Origin: Panax quinquefolius
Lineage: Eukaryota > Streptophyta > Magnoliopsida > Apiales > Araliaceae
Assembly (NCBI GenBank): GCA_020205615.1
Contig: CM035170.1
Coordinates: forward strand, 10,904,980 to 10,968,979
DNA: 64,000 nucleotides
Direction: 5' to 3'
In this document: positions 1-11,709 of the stretch, in pieces
Layout: each line of letters opens with the position of its first letter
How positions within the stretch are numbered: the first letter of the stretch is position 1
Notes under the pieces: model-generated
Told to the model about the DNA's origin: nothing
Seen by the model: the letters and a program-made list of their open reading frames with translations, nothing else
The model's database searches: none
Position numbers and translations under genes: made by a program

Positions 1-603
1 TCCACCAAATGAGGTGCAAACCTGGACAACTCTGCAAACTTCGCCTCGTACTGGGACACCGTCATGTTATTTTGCTCCAATCTAATAAACTCTACCTCCT
101 TCATATGACGAATACTTTCAGGAAAATGTCTCCAAAGATATGTTGAGTGCGGCTGGATGGGTACGTTTCACGGACTCCCACCAGTAGTCTGCCTCGCCAC
201 GGAACATAAAAGTAGCGAATGGAACCTTCTGTTCCTCCGTGCATCCCAAGACATCGAATATATTGGTAATTTGTTTAACCCACGTCTCTGCCTTGATCGG
301 ATCCGGCTTTCCAATAAATTCTGGTGGTCCCAACTCTTTGAACTGCTTGGCTGTGACAAACCGTGAATTGTTATCATTTCCTTCTGTATTTTGAACACGA
401 GTCTCCCTCGTCTGATTTTGGATGAACTGTAAAAATTTTCTAAACATCCCATCGTTCATCATCTGCTCAGTGGTGTTGTTCAGGGAGAAACATTGCCACT
501 GTTGCACGTTCTCCTCGTTGGTGAAAGACACAGTGTCTCCACCGGCCTCATTTACTCCATCATTAACATTCTCATTCGACATTCTCAAATCGCCATAAAA
601 CAA
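1..603 (-). pseudogene. Ty3 retrotransposon gag fragment (element A), cut by window edge
   Basis: Capsid-type Gag of a Ty3 (Metaviridae) LTR retrotransposon, which would form the particle packaging element RNA. The frame is open from 603 down to 118 and contains the plant retrotransposon-gag core: a proline-aspartate-proline stretch, then WVKQITNIFDVLGC, a run ending in FRGEADYWWESV, and the conserved tryptophan pair. A stop falls at about 118. Past it another frame continues the same protein to base 1 (KEVEFIRLEQNNM, then FAPHLV). Compared with the copies at 51850-52050 and 59330-59520, about 30 bases are missing at the junction, so this is a broken gene. The start may be the second methionine, near 582. 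Protease, reverse transcriptase and integrase would lie left of the window. The LTR and primer site follow immediately at higher coordinates, as expected for a minus-strand element. Family assignment is confident; the clade comes from the related array at 45238-62860. Confidence 0.88.
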
Positions 604-755
604 GGGTTAATTTAACAAATTAACATATCACATAATATTCCTATATTACGATCAGACAAACAAATAAGCTTAGGTAGGACACACTAGCGAAGGATTTACT
701 CGTCTCTCCCCTCCTATTTCTATTCCCCGATCTCCGCCAGAGATCATATTCCTAA

Positions 756-767
756 GCTCTGATACCA
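756..767 (-). other. tRNA-Met primer binding site of element A
   Basis: Read on the minus strand this is TGGTATCAGAGC, the classic complement of the plant initiator methionine tRNA 3' end used to prime reverse transcription. Two bases (768-769) separate it from the LTR end at 770. Bases 604-755 between it and gag form the untranslated leader. Confidence 0.85.
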
Positions 768-2139
768 ACTGTGACGCCCCCAAAATAGGTATACAACACC
801 CATTCTGAGTCGTCAAAATACATGGTACAGAAACAACTACAACTTTATTAATACAACATAAAAACTGTGAGTTTAAATACAAATATTGTCATCTAGAGAA
901 TATCCACACTCAAATAAGTCCTCATTATAATTATTGATACATTATTTTACAAAAATAGTGAGGACTACTAAGACAACTTTTTTGAACCTTCATTCCATAC
1001 CCCGACTAGTACTCGCTACATTCTCTATGACGCCCCCAAAATTAGGTATACATCACCCATCTTGGGTCGACACTTACATGGTACAGAATTTAAAAACAAC
1101 TTATTAACATAACTCGTAGGTATGCAATACGATATAAACGTGAGTTTAAATACAAATATCGCTCTACTAGATATTATACAAACTCAAATAAAAAGTCCTC
1201 ATGACAGCTTATTATCACACTATTTTTTACGTAATAGTGAGGACTACTAATGCTATCTTTAGACCATCACTGCGTTTCCCGACTCGTCCCCAACTATATT
1301 ATCATTTCAAGAGAAACGGTGAAGGAAAGAAAGGGTGAGCTCAACTAGCCCAAAGAAGAAATATTATGACTAAGATAATGCGAATAAATTATCAATAGTC
1401 TTCAATAATGTTAAACCGATAAAATACAATAGACAACCGCTTTAATCTGCAATGGAATCGCAATCCATTAAAAAGAGTCAAGTAGAAAATAAAGTCTACT
1501 ATCTTTTAGGTTTTAAAAGGTTTTTCACCATTGTTTATAGCGAGACTCAAATTTTAATAAATATTTCACATCATCGAATCACCCCGCACTTTTCTACGGC
1601 CAAGGATATTCTTTAGTATCATTACCACAATTATTCATGCACTACGGCCAAGAATATTTGTGTATTCATTAATGGTCATGATCATGCCAACAATCGTCCC
1701 ATCAATGCACTACTACCATCGAGGATTTTTATCACATCATTTGTAACATTACTATTAATGATTACATCGAATAGTCTCTGGTCATAATCATACCAAGTCC
1801 ATCTATGCACTACAAAGCCATGTATGACTTTCAAAAAAATATAAACATGAGGATGATGACAATGATATAAGAATTCAATAAAACAAGTTCAAGAATTATT
1901 TTATCCAGAATTATTAACGTCCAAATTGTCAACATATTACTTGTTTTTGTAGAGTAAAATTCAAGAATGATCGGAAGAATATTTTCATGAAAAGATATTT
2001 GATGAAACGCAAATATCAAGGATATTCTACTAATTTCATGGAGTATAGAAGTCAAAGTTTTAACCAACCTGGTATAATAAAGAATGGAATAACAAAAGAA
2101 ATCACCATGCATGCGATAGACCGCATGCATAAAAGTTAT

Positions 2140-2510
2140 TCCAATGTAATAATAAATAACGGAACCAAGTCGTGTGAAATTCACACCAAGCGGGATGTTC
2201 CAACAGTAATAATAAAGATGGAACCAGATCCGGTGTAAAACACACGCATAGGATATTCCAATGTAATAATAAAGATTTTAACCAGTCCTGTAAAACACAT
2301 GAGCATGTGATGTTCCAATGTATAATAAAGATTTTAACCAGTCCTGTAAAACATGAGCATGTGATGTTCCAACGTAATAATAATAAAGATTTTAACCGAA
2401 TCCCGTCCTGTAAAACACACATGAGCAGGATGTTCCAATGTAATAATAGAAGAATGTCACCAAGTATAGGGTAAACCACTTATACAAAAGTTATTCCAAT
2501 GTAATAATAA
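2140..2510 (-). repeat. LTR-B minisatellite downstream of the promoter (about 65 bp unit)
   Basis: About five degenerate units, each with a TGTTCCAATGTAATAATAAA-type block followed by a CCAGTCCTGTAAAACACA-type block. The equivalent array in the other solo LTR is at 7782-8110. Open frames across it are by-products of the repeat and are not called as genes. Confidence 0.75.
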
Positions 2511-2805
2511 GCAATGGAATAACAACAGTTCTCTTCATGAATAAGAAAGAATAACACCCCTTACATTTGGTAGGAGATTGAATCTCGCAAAGAAGCAGTA
2601 GTAACAAAATACTCTTCTTCTTTCTCTCTTTCTCTCTATACTTTCTCTCTCTATAGCTTGAATGAATTAAGTGAAAATAATGAAGCCCTAGGCCTCTATT
2701 TATAGAAGATTTCTAGCTTAGCACCGCCGCCGTGAAAAGGCAAGTGGCTTGACGATTGGTTTTCGACGCTCAGAATGTGAAACGTGGTTGGTTCGGCCTT
2801 TGTAA

Positions 2806-2985
2806 TGGTAATTACTATTAACGAAGGTAAATACTATCGATGAAGGTAAATACTATTCACAAGAGTAATTACTATTGACGAAAGGTAATTACTATCGACG
2901 AAGGTAAATACTATTCACAAGGGTAATTACTATCGACGAAGGTAATTACTATCGACGAAGGTAAATACTATCGACGAAGAGACTC
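2806..2985 (-). repeat. LTR-B promoter-proximal tandem array (about 19 bp unit)
   Basis: Roughly nine imperfect copies of a GACGAAGGTAAATACTATC-like unit, upstream of the TATA box in transcriptional orientation. The solo LTR at 6679-9216 has only about four copies at the same place (7366-7441), so copy number varies between insertions. Confidence 0.8.
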
Positions 2986-5900
2986 TTAGATGATGACATA
3001 TAAGCCCCCATAAAATAATCAAACTTACCACAAATCATTTTTTTTCATCAACACATATTTAATCTTTCAACAATTATTAATCATTTATAACTTGTCGTCT
3101 CAATTATTGATTTAATACTATAACATATTATACGATGATATCGTGACAATAATTGAATCAATAATATAAGAGATATGATGCAAGAATTATCGAAAGTAAT
3201 AATTGAGCATAGTTGAGTGACTTCTCACGTAAGCATCAATAATCAATACTGAGTGTCTACTTATCTTACTACGCCAGACATCGCATTTTTTTACCACCGG
3301 GTAGTTCAACAGCTTTTAATTGAATAACACCTCCGTAGTTATTTTTATAAAATATTTTTGTCGTTTTCTCAATCCGATAATAATTACATTCGCTAGGGTC
3401 CACCAATGATTGAGCCATTGTATTTAATATTCCTAACAAAAAGAATATTCCCCGACCAAACGAATATTTTATAACAACTTGCATACTTTGCAAAATTTAT
3501 AAATATTACCCACAACTATAACATTATATCAAATTTATTCCATAATATTCAAAAATAATATTTATAGAAAAATTCATCTTTATTTATAAAAGCTGGGGTC
3601 TTACATTCTCGCCTCCTGAGAAGAAAAATAGAACAAAAAGGAAAAGGGTGAGCTCAACTAATCCAGTAAAGAAAATTATGACTAAGATAATATAAAACAA
3701 ATTATCGTTAGTCTTCAATAGGGAAAAATCTAATAGAATACAATAGATGATAAGTTTGAAATCAATATTCGCAATGGAAATAATAATTCATTAGAAGAGT
3801 TAAGTAGAGAATGAAATCTACTATCTTCTATATATGAATTTAAAAGTTCATCGTCTATCTTTTATCCCTGTAACATCAATCAATATATATCTGGAATTAA
3901 ATATTCATCTTTGCACTACAGGCCAAAGATATTCATCAGTTGGTCATGTTCATCTAAACACCTGTTCATCTTTGCACTACGGGCCAAAGATATTCATTAG
4001 AAATCATTAATCTTTGCACTACAGGCCAAAGATATTCAATTATATCATCACTTAGGACTGAGGATGATGAAAAATATTTTTAAGAAAACGAATCTAGTGA
4101 AACAAAAGAATAAATATTAAGGTTTCGTATTTCAGCTATTCCATTTCCAAAAATACCTCATAAATAATCACAGTGGAGTAAAATTCAAGAATGATCAAAA
4201 CATGGATACAATCAAAGCTAGTATCCATAATAGATATTTTGGACGAAAAACGAAAATTTAATTTTTCTATGAATAGTGTCGTATTCGTGAATAGTGTCGT
4301 ATACGTGAATAGTGTCGTATACGTGAATAGTAACTCCGACACTAAAAGATAGAAATTTCACAAGAAAATCATCATGCTTCATGAATAGTACTCGTGAATA
4401 GTAACTAATGAATAGTAACTCTGACATGAAAAAGTTTCAAATTTGATAAAAAGTTCCAACCAATATTTTGGCATAATGATATTGAAGAAATAATATCACT
4501 TACAAAGAAAATAACATCCCTTACCTCGAAAGAATAGTACTTTTGGCTGGAATACTGAATATAGTGTTGAAGGAAACTTACACCGTATAGCAACACTCAA
4601 AGTATCAAAATACTAACAAAAATACGCTCAATATTTCGAGAGAGAAAACTTCAGTTTCTGGTGTGATTTTCAATTCTAACCTAAGCACCTTATTTATAGG
4701 AAAATGCTTAGAACACCAAAGTAGAAAATTTAATAAAATATTAATATAATTAAAAAAATTTCCTACGCCAACTTTTACTAATTGAACTCAGCACTTTGCA
4801 CATGTTAGTGTAGCCCACAAAACACAAAAAACGTTTTTCTTAATAAACATAATTAAAACTTCCAAAAATCAATTATTTCGGAACTTCAGAACTTCAATAA
4901 TTCATAATAAATAATCCTTTTATCAGAAAAATTCGAACCTCATGTCTTTTTCATAGGAAATTTCATTCTCTACAACTTTACAGAAGAAAGTTTTTCCAAA
5001 TTCTAAACAGAAATTGACCGAAATCCACAAACGGATGATTTTACAAGCTTTAATCAAATTTCAGTCAAGAAATGGGGTCCACCGACACACAAAACATATG
5101 TTAATCATTTAATGCAACAAAAATACTCTTCCTCCTCATATACTCATATATCCCACATTCATTGTAAAAATATCACCATTATTATATTATAATAATATAA
5201 TAAAATATTATTTTATCAGAAATATCAATTTTTAACAATTGTCACTTTTAAAAAAAATTATTCTATATCCACATAAAATCAATATTTTTCTCATCATATA
5301 AATCAATAATTAATTATTCACAAATAATATTACAGAATCACAGTACTGGCAACCAAGCCGTTCCCAGGAAAGAGGGGGCTTTCCAATAAGAATTTCTCCT
5401 TACTGGCGCGCAATTAGGTGGCCAAATCTCTCCTTAGATAGAACTTTCTAGACATTCCCAATAATATTTTCTAATAATATTATTCAGATAATATGAATTA
5501 TTGCTTCGATAATGGAAAATACTGTGTAGTGACAATTATTGAAACAACAAGAATATAAAATATCAACACGTTAATTATTGAATCAATAAAATAAAATCTT
5601 GAATAAAGAATTCATCGTAACAATTATTGAGTAGTGCCTTCTTACGTAAGAATCAATAATTGGTGCAATACCGTGTGCTTCTTGTGCGGCCAATCGGTAT
5701 TACCGTGTTTTAACCAAACGGGTATTCCAACAATGATAATCAGTATAACTACGCCATTATTTATAAACAACTTATACTTGCTGCTTTTCTTCATCCAATC
5801 GCTTTCAGTTATGGGGCCCACAAAATCTTTAAGCTACAGTCGTCATTTAATATTCCCCGACAAAGAAAGAATATTCCACGACCAAACGAATATTTTATAA

Positions 5901-6029
5901 CCACTTGCTTATTTGAAATATTTGCGCATTTTACCCATAACTAACCACATTAATCAAAAAAACCCTTACTATTTCAAAATAATAAATAGAGGAATTAAAT
6001 TTCATTTATTAATAATTTGGGGTCTTACA

Positions 6030-6678
6030 ATCCATGTGTAAAAATCTTAAATGACAATATTTTAGGAACGGAGGTAGTAATATTTTTAGTATTTTATTAA
6101 TTTAAATTGTTTAAGCAAGGGTAAATTTGGAAAGTTAAACTTCCCCATCTTCCTCCCCCTTTCTCCTTCATCCCAGAATCTCTCACTCTCTCTCCATTTC
6201 TTCATCAGCCATACGTCATCCTCCTTCGATCTCACTCACCACCACTAGTCTGGAGCCAGCTTGAAAACCAACGGCTTCGCGATGCCCACCAAATCACCGT
6301 TTCAAGAAAAAAACACTCATAAATATATTACCAAAATAACAACTCAGATCTATAGTTACTCGAGTACTAAATTATCAAAAAAAAAATAGAGAATCAACTT
6401 GAAAAAAATCATGTCTCCGATCTACCTTGTCATCCAATAGTTAGCAATATCCATATTAGGGGGGGAAATAGAGGAAGAAAAGCTCATCGTTTTAGGGAAA
6501 AAAACACTCATACATATATTACCAAAATAACAACTCAGATTTACCATTCCTTAATAACTAAATTACCAAAAAAACAGAGAATTAGCCTGAAAAAAACCAT
6601 GTCTCCGATCTACCTAGCCATCCAATAGCTAGTAATATCCATATTTGGGAAAAAATAAAAGAAGAAGAATAAATTAGT
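6030..6678. repeat. Spacer with a two-copy tandem duplication of about 190 bp
   Basis: Non-coding DNA between the LTR of element A and solo LTR C. Two diverged direct copies are visible, about 6303-6480 and 6495-6660. Both start AAAAAACACTCATA, carry ATATTACCAAAATAACAACT, and end with a block reading CATGTCTCCGATCTACCT and then AATATCCATATT. A CT-rich stretch (6140-6240) precedes them. A remnant Stowaway-type end (GGAACGGAGGTAGTA) is at 6065-6080. No gene is seen. Confidence 0.65.
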
Positions 6679-9216
6679 TGTAAGACCCCAACTTTTATAA
6701 ATAAAGATGAATTTTCTATAAATATTATTTTTGAATATTATGGAGTAAATTTGATATAATGTTATAGTTGTTGGTAATATTTATAAATTTTGCAAAGTAA
6801 GCAAGTTGTTATAAAATATTCGTTTGGTCGGAGAATATTTTTTTTGTCGGGGAATATTCGTACAACGACACAATCATTGGTGGACCCCACAACGGAATTA
6901 TTGTCGGATTGAGAAAACGACAAAAATACTTTATGAAAATAACGGCGGATGTGTTACAGTTAAAACTATTGAACTACCCTAGTAGTAAAAGAAATACAAC
7001 ATGTCTGGCGTGGTTGCATAGTAGCACACGGTATTGATTATTGATGCTTACGTGAGAAGTCACCAAATATACTCAATTATTACTACAATAATTCTTTGCA
7101 TCATCATCTCTTATATTATTGATTCAATTATTGTCACGAGATCATCTCAGATAATATGTTATATTATTAAATCAATAATTGAGACGACAAGTTATAAATG
7201 ATTAATAATTGTTGAAAGATTAAATATGTGTTGATTAAAAATAAAATGATTTGTGGTAATATTTATTCAATCCTTGATGTATATAAAGAGTCTATTATGA
7301 GACGTTTGTGGTAAGTTTGGTTATTTTATGGGGGGCCCATATGTCATCATCTAAGAGTCTCTTCGTCAATAGTAATTACCTTCGTCAATAGTAATTACCT
7401 TCGTCAATAGTAATTACCTTCATCAATAGTAATTACCTTTACCAGACGTCAAACCACTTGCCGTTTCATATTACAGGCGTCGAACCAATTATCGTTTCAC
7501 ATTACAGGCGTCAAACCACTTTTCTTTTCACATCACCAGTCGTCAAGCCACTTGCCTTTTCACATTTCAAGTGCTAAGCTAGAAATATTCTATAAATAGA
7601 GGCCTAGTGCTTCATTATTTTTCACGAATTCATTCAAGCTATAGAGAGAGAAAGTATAGAGAGAATAAGAGAGAAAGAAGAAGAGTATTCTGCATTACTA
7701 CACTACTGCAGATTCAATCTACTACTAATGTAAGGGGTGTTATTCTTTCTTATTCATGAAGAGAAAGCTGCTGTTATTATTCCATTATTATTATTCTGCT
7801 TGGAATAACTTTGTATAATGCTGCTTTACCCTATACTTGGTGACATTCTTCTATTATTCTGTTGGAACATCATGTCACGTGTGTTTTACACCGGACACGG
7901 TTCCGTATTTATTATTATTCATTTGGAACATCCATGTCATGTGTTTTACACCGACTGGTTAAAATCTTTTATTATTATTCTGTTGAAACATCCTGTCTGT
8001 GTGTTTTACACCGGACCTGGTTCCGTCTTTATTATTCTCTTGGAACATCCTGCTTGCAAAAATTTTGCACGACACAGTTCCGCTTATTATTCTTCATTGG
8101 AATAACTTTTACATCTGAAGTACCGCATGCGTGGTGATTTCTTTTGTTATTTCATTCCTTATTATACTCAAATGGTTAAAGTTTTGACTTATATACTCCA
8201 TGAAATTAGTAGAATATCCTCGATATTTGCGATTCATCCAAAGATCTTTTCATGGAAATATTCTTCCGATCATTCTTAAATTTTACTCTACAAAGCGATG
8301 TCATGTTGACAATTTGGACATTATTAGTTCTGGATAAATTAATTCTTGAACTTGTTTTATTGAATTCTTATATCATTGTCATCATCCTCATGTTTATATT
8401 ATGTTGAAAGTCATCTCGTGGCTTCAGTAGTGCATAGATGAACTTGATATGATTATGACTGAGGATTATTCGATATAATCATGGCCGTAATGTTATAAAT
8501 GATGTGGTAAAAGTTATCGTTGGTAGTAGTGCATTGATGGGCGATTATTGGCATGATCATGACCATTAATGAATACACGAATGTCCTCGGTCAGTAGTCA
8601 TGGATAATTTGTGGTCGTGATACTAAAGAATATCCTTGGCCCGTAGTCATGGGTGATTCGATGATGTGGATTATTTATTAAAATTTGAGTCCCAAATGAT
8701 AAAAGTCATGAAAAACCTTTTAAATCATAAAAGATAGTAGATTTTATTCTCTACTTGACTCTTTTAATGGATTGCTTGTTACTGCTTGTGAGCTAAACTT
8801 GATGTTTTATATTTTATCGCTTTAACATCATTTGAAGGCTAACGATAATTTATTCTACATTATCTTAGTCATAATATTTCTTCTTTGCTAGCTAGTTGAG
8901 CTTCACCTTTTCTTTCACCGTTTCTCTTGTAAAATGAGAACATAGCGAGGACTAGTCGGGGAATGGAGTGATTGGTCCGGAGGATAAGATTAGTAGTCCT
9001 CACTATTCTCGTGAAATAGTGTGTTAATAATTGTAATGAGGACTCCTTTTGAGTTTGTATAATCTCTAGTAGACAATAATTGTATTCAAACTCACAGTTA
9101 TGTTTTATTGTCGTATTATACTGCTACAGTTGTATTAGTAAGTTGTATTTGAATTTTGCACCATGTATCTGACGACCCAATATGGGTGATGTATACCTAA
9201 TTTTGGGGGCGTCACA
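6679..9216 (+). mobile_element. Solo LTR C (Ty3 type), plus orientation
   Basis: A 2538 bp LTR from TGTAAGACCCC to GGGGGCGTCACA, with a perfect 5 bp target duplication TTAGT at 6674-6678 and 9217-9221. There is no primer site, gag or pol next to it, so it is a solo LTR. The promoter TATAAATAGAGGCC starts at 7591, preceded by four copies of a 19 bp GTCAATAGTAATTACCTTC unit (7366-7441). A minisatellite lies at 7782-8110. It is closest to solo LTR B and points the opposite way. Confidence 0.93.
7782..8110 (+). repeat. LTR-C minisatellite
   Basis: About five units of roughly 65 bp, each built of a TTATTATTCTGTTGGAACAT-type block and a GTGTTTTACACCGGAC-type block. It corresponds to the array at 2140-2510 in solo LTR B. 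Apparent reading frames here are repetitive and have no homologue I recognise. Confidence 0.75.
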
Positions 9217-9345
9217 TTAGTTGCGTAAAATCTTTCCTATGTTTTCCTTTCTTTTATTTACCATCTCCATTAAAAAAAGGGAAAATAACAAGATGAAGAG
9301 AGAGGGATAGGACGAGGACAAAGAAAGGTGTGAATAGGGGGAATG

Positions 9346-10801
9346 GGTTAAATACTTTCTAAGTTATTGTACTATATGTCAACTTACAACTGGGTCACTG
9401 AACTTTTTTTTCTTACAGTCAACTTACTAAACTCAATTTTTCTAACAAAAAGTTAAAAAAAAACTGTTAGACTCATTTGACTGTTAACGGAAAACGGCTG
9501 AGTTGTCAAAAAAAGCCTATGTGGCAGTTAGTATGCGACGTGGCAGTGATGATGTGAATTTGTAGGAAAAAATTTATGAAAAAATTGGGAAAAAAATTAT
9601 TTTAAATTATAATATAAATTTAAAAAATTAGCCAAAAAAAAGGAAAAGAAATAAAAAAACACAGTTTTTTTTAAGAAAATGAAAACACAGTTTTTTTAAA
9701 TAAAAATTTAAAAAACGCAGTTTATTTTTCTTTTAAAAAATAAAAAAGCAGTTTTTAAGAAGAAAAAAAACACTGCGTTTTTTTTTATAATAAAAACTGC
9801 CTTTTAAAAAAAAACAAAAATAAGTGCTTTATTTTTCTTAAAAAAAAACTGCATTTTTTAAAAAGCAAAAAGAATTGCTTTATTTTCTTTTAAAAAAACT
9901 GTTTTTAATTTTTTTAACAAAAATAAAAGCATTTTAAAAAAACAAAAATAATAGCTTTATTTTTGAAAAAACAAAACTGTTTTTTTTTTTTTTAAAGAAA
10001 AATAAACTGCGCTTTTTAAGGAAAAAAAGCTGCGTTTTTTTAATAATAAAAGCTGATTTTTATTTTTTAAAGAAAAATAAACTATTTTTTTTTAATTTTA
10101 TTAAAAAAATTAGTTTTCATTTTCTTAATAAAAAACTGCGCTTTTTTTATTATTAAAAAAACAATTTTTTAAAAGAAAAATAAGCAATTATTTTTGTTTT
10201 AAAAAATATGCTTTTATTTTTGTTAAAAAAACTATTTTTTAAAGAAAATAAAGCAATTTATTTTTGCTTTTTAAAAAAATGCTTTTATTTTTGTTAAAAA
10301 GCAGTTTTTAAGAAAAATAAAGCAATTATTTTTGATTTTTTTAAAAAATGCAGTTTATTTGTCTTAAAAAATAAAAGGACAGTTTTATTAAAAATAAAAA
10401 ACTTAGGTTTTTTTTTTCTTCTTAAAAACTGCTTTTATATTTTTTTTAAGAAAAATAAACTGCGTTTTCATTTTCTTAAAAAAAATGCGTTTTTTTTTTT
10501 ATTTTTTTTGGCTAATTTTTAAATTTTATATTATACTTTAAAATAATTTTTTTTCCATTTTTTCATAAATTTTTTCCTAGAAATCCACATCATCACTGCC
10601 ACGTCGCATACTAACTGCCACATAGGTTTTTTTTGACAACTCAGCCATTTTTTCCGTTAACAGTCAAACGAGTTTAACGTGTTTTTTAACTTTTTGTTAG
10701 AAAAATCGAGTTTAATAAAGTTGACCGTAAAGAAAAAAAAAGTTCAAATAACCTAATATGAATTGACGTATAAGATGTCGATGACTTGAAATCATTTAAC
10801 C
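9346..10801. mobile_element. Fold-back, non-autonomous Mutator-like element
   Basis: Two terminal inverted repeats of about 270 bp face each other. The left starts GGTTAAAT and continues through ACTGTTAACGGAAAACGGCT and TGCGACGTGGCAGTGATGAT. The right end is the imperfect reverse complement. A perfect 12 bp direct repeat, ATAGGGGGAATG, flanks it at 9334-9345 and 10802-10813. The interior (about 9640-10510) is almost entirely A/T runs broken by CTGCGTTTTT-like words on both strands, so the whole element could form one large hairpin. No transposase. Long TIRs fit Mutator-like elements, but 12 bp is slightly longer than their usual 9-11 bp duplication. Confidence 0.82.
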
Positions 10802-10862
10802 ATAGGGGGAATGGTTCCCAGGTAAGGTAAGAGAGGGGGAATAGTAGGAGAGAGAATTACTA

Positions 10863-11147
10863 CTCCCTCCGTCCCAGGATAAAAGTCTTGGTTGATTTTT
10901 TACGCATATTAAGAAAGAAGATAAAATGACAAAATTGTCCATATTTAAATTCTCATTTAATTGCATAGTTTTCTACACATTACTAGTGATGCTCCATAAA
11001 TATGCATAGAGAATAGAAATCTAACAATTAATAATAAGGGTATTATAGGCAAATTATTATAAAAAATAGATAATTTAAAGTAAGTAGACATTTAACTTGG
11101 GACAATCTAAAATAGTAATAAAGACTTTTATCTTGGGACGGAGGGAG
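10863..11147. mobile_element. Stowaway-type MITE
   Basis: A 285 bp element with terminal inverted repeats CTCCCTCCGTCCCA / TGGGACGGAGGGAG (allowing mismatches inward), flanked by the TA dinucleotide (10861-10862 and 11148-11149) that Tc1/mariner MITEs duplicate. No coding capacity. It lies about 500 bp upstream of the first gene. Confidence 0.9.
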
Positions 11148-11149
11148 TA

Positions 11150-11640
11150 ATATTTAGTTTTGTTTAATTGTTGTTTTGTTTTGTTTAAATATTATTATTT
11201 GATTTTTAATAATAATTTAATATGCTTTATTATTGTTTTGTCCTTTGATTATTATAAAATGATAAAAGAAAAGTTATAGAACGACTCATTTTTAACACAA
11301 GCAGTAAAATTAAAAGGTAAAGAATCATTGAAACTGAAAATATCAGATAGATAGTTTAAGGTAGTGAAATATATTTAAGCTTATTAAATATTACCCCAAA
11401 TTGAATACTTTTGGGTCGGAAGGAGAATAGTTTTCATTCGGGTATGCATCCTGGGCCGGGTACTTGAAACTGAGGCCGACATAACATAACATTATCCCTG
11501 TGAGAAAAACCGTTGGATCACAGCCGACGCGAGGCGCCAATATCGTGCGGTTTCCAACTTCCAAGCTACCATTCGCCCACTTAATTTCCAATTTTACTGA
11601 TTCTATTTAACATATACAAATCAAACAGTATTCCAACATA
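11150..11640 (+). promoter_or_regulatory. Probable promoter region of the CGR-like gene
   Basis: Gene-free sequence between the Stowaway MITE and the inferred first exon. It changes from AT-rich (11150-11390) to a more balanced block at 11400-11580 containing GCCGACGCGAGGCGCC. No single element can be called with confidence; the role is inferred from position. Confidence 0.35.
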
Positions 11641-11709
11641 TTTCTCTATCCGTCTCCTCATTATTTGTTTATGTGATCGTTGAGGCTGTGGATCTGGAGT
11701 AGATTCGAG
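11640..11709 (+). other. Inferred 5' UTR exon of the CGR-like gene
   Basis: Ends at GATTCGAG followed by donor GTACAT at 11710. The next acceptor (TTTGATTCAG, ending 12399) opens the exon with the start codon. The left boundary is a guess; no transcript data are available. Confidence 0.4.

Larger units (their letters stand above)
1026..3605 (-). mobile_element. Solo LTR B, nested inside the LTR of element A
   Basis: A 2580 bp LTR with no internal region, ending in TTACA on the plus strand and starting TATGACGCCCCC (one base off the usual TGTGACG). It is flanked by a perfect 5 bp target duplication, TTCTC, at 1021-1025 and 3606-3610. Removing the LTR and one TTCTC restores continuity with the uninterrupted LTRs near 45490 and 60390. 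Solo LTRs form by recombination between the two LTRs of a full element. The minus-strand promoter box TATAAATAGA lies at 2695-2704. It belongs to the same subfamily as the solo LTR at 6679-9216. Confidence 0.93.
770..6029 (-). repeat. 5' LTR of Ty3 element A, interrupted by a nested solo LTR
   Basis: On the minus strand the LTR runs from TGTAAGACCCC (ending at 6029) to GGGGGCGTCACA (starting at 770). Its own sequence is 770-1025 plus 3611-6029, about 2.67 kb; 1026-3610 is an inserted solo LTR with its target duplication. It aligns along its length with the LTRs at 45238, 52671 and 60140. A TATA-like TATAAATA on the minus strand near 4691-4699 marks the probable promoter. A short array of about 18 bp units (GTGAATAGTGTCGTATAC type) lies upstream of it at 4268-4440. 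No coding capacity. Confidence 0.9.

Noticed and set aside
2102..2479. Long open frame with repeated leucine/histidine-rich units in LTR B (and similar frames at 7818-8137)
   Set aside because: It is the translation of a minisatellite inside an LTR, present in several frames, with no known protein pattern.
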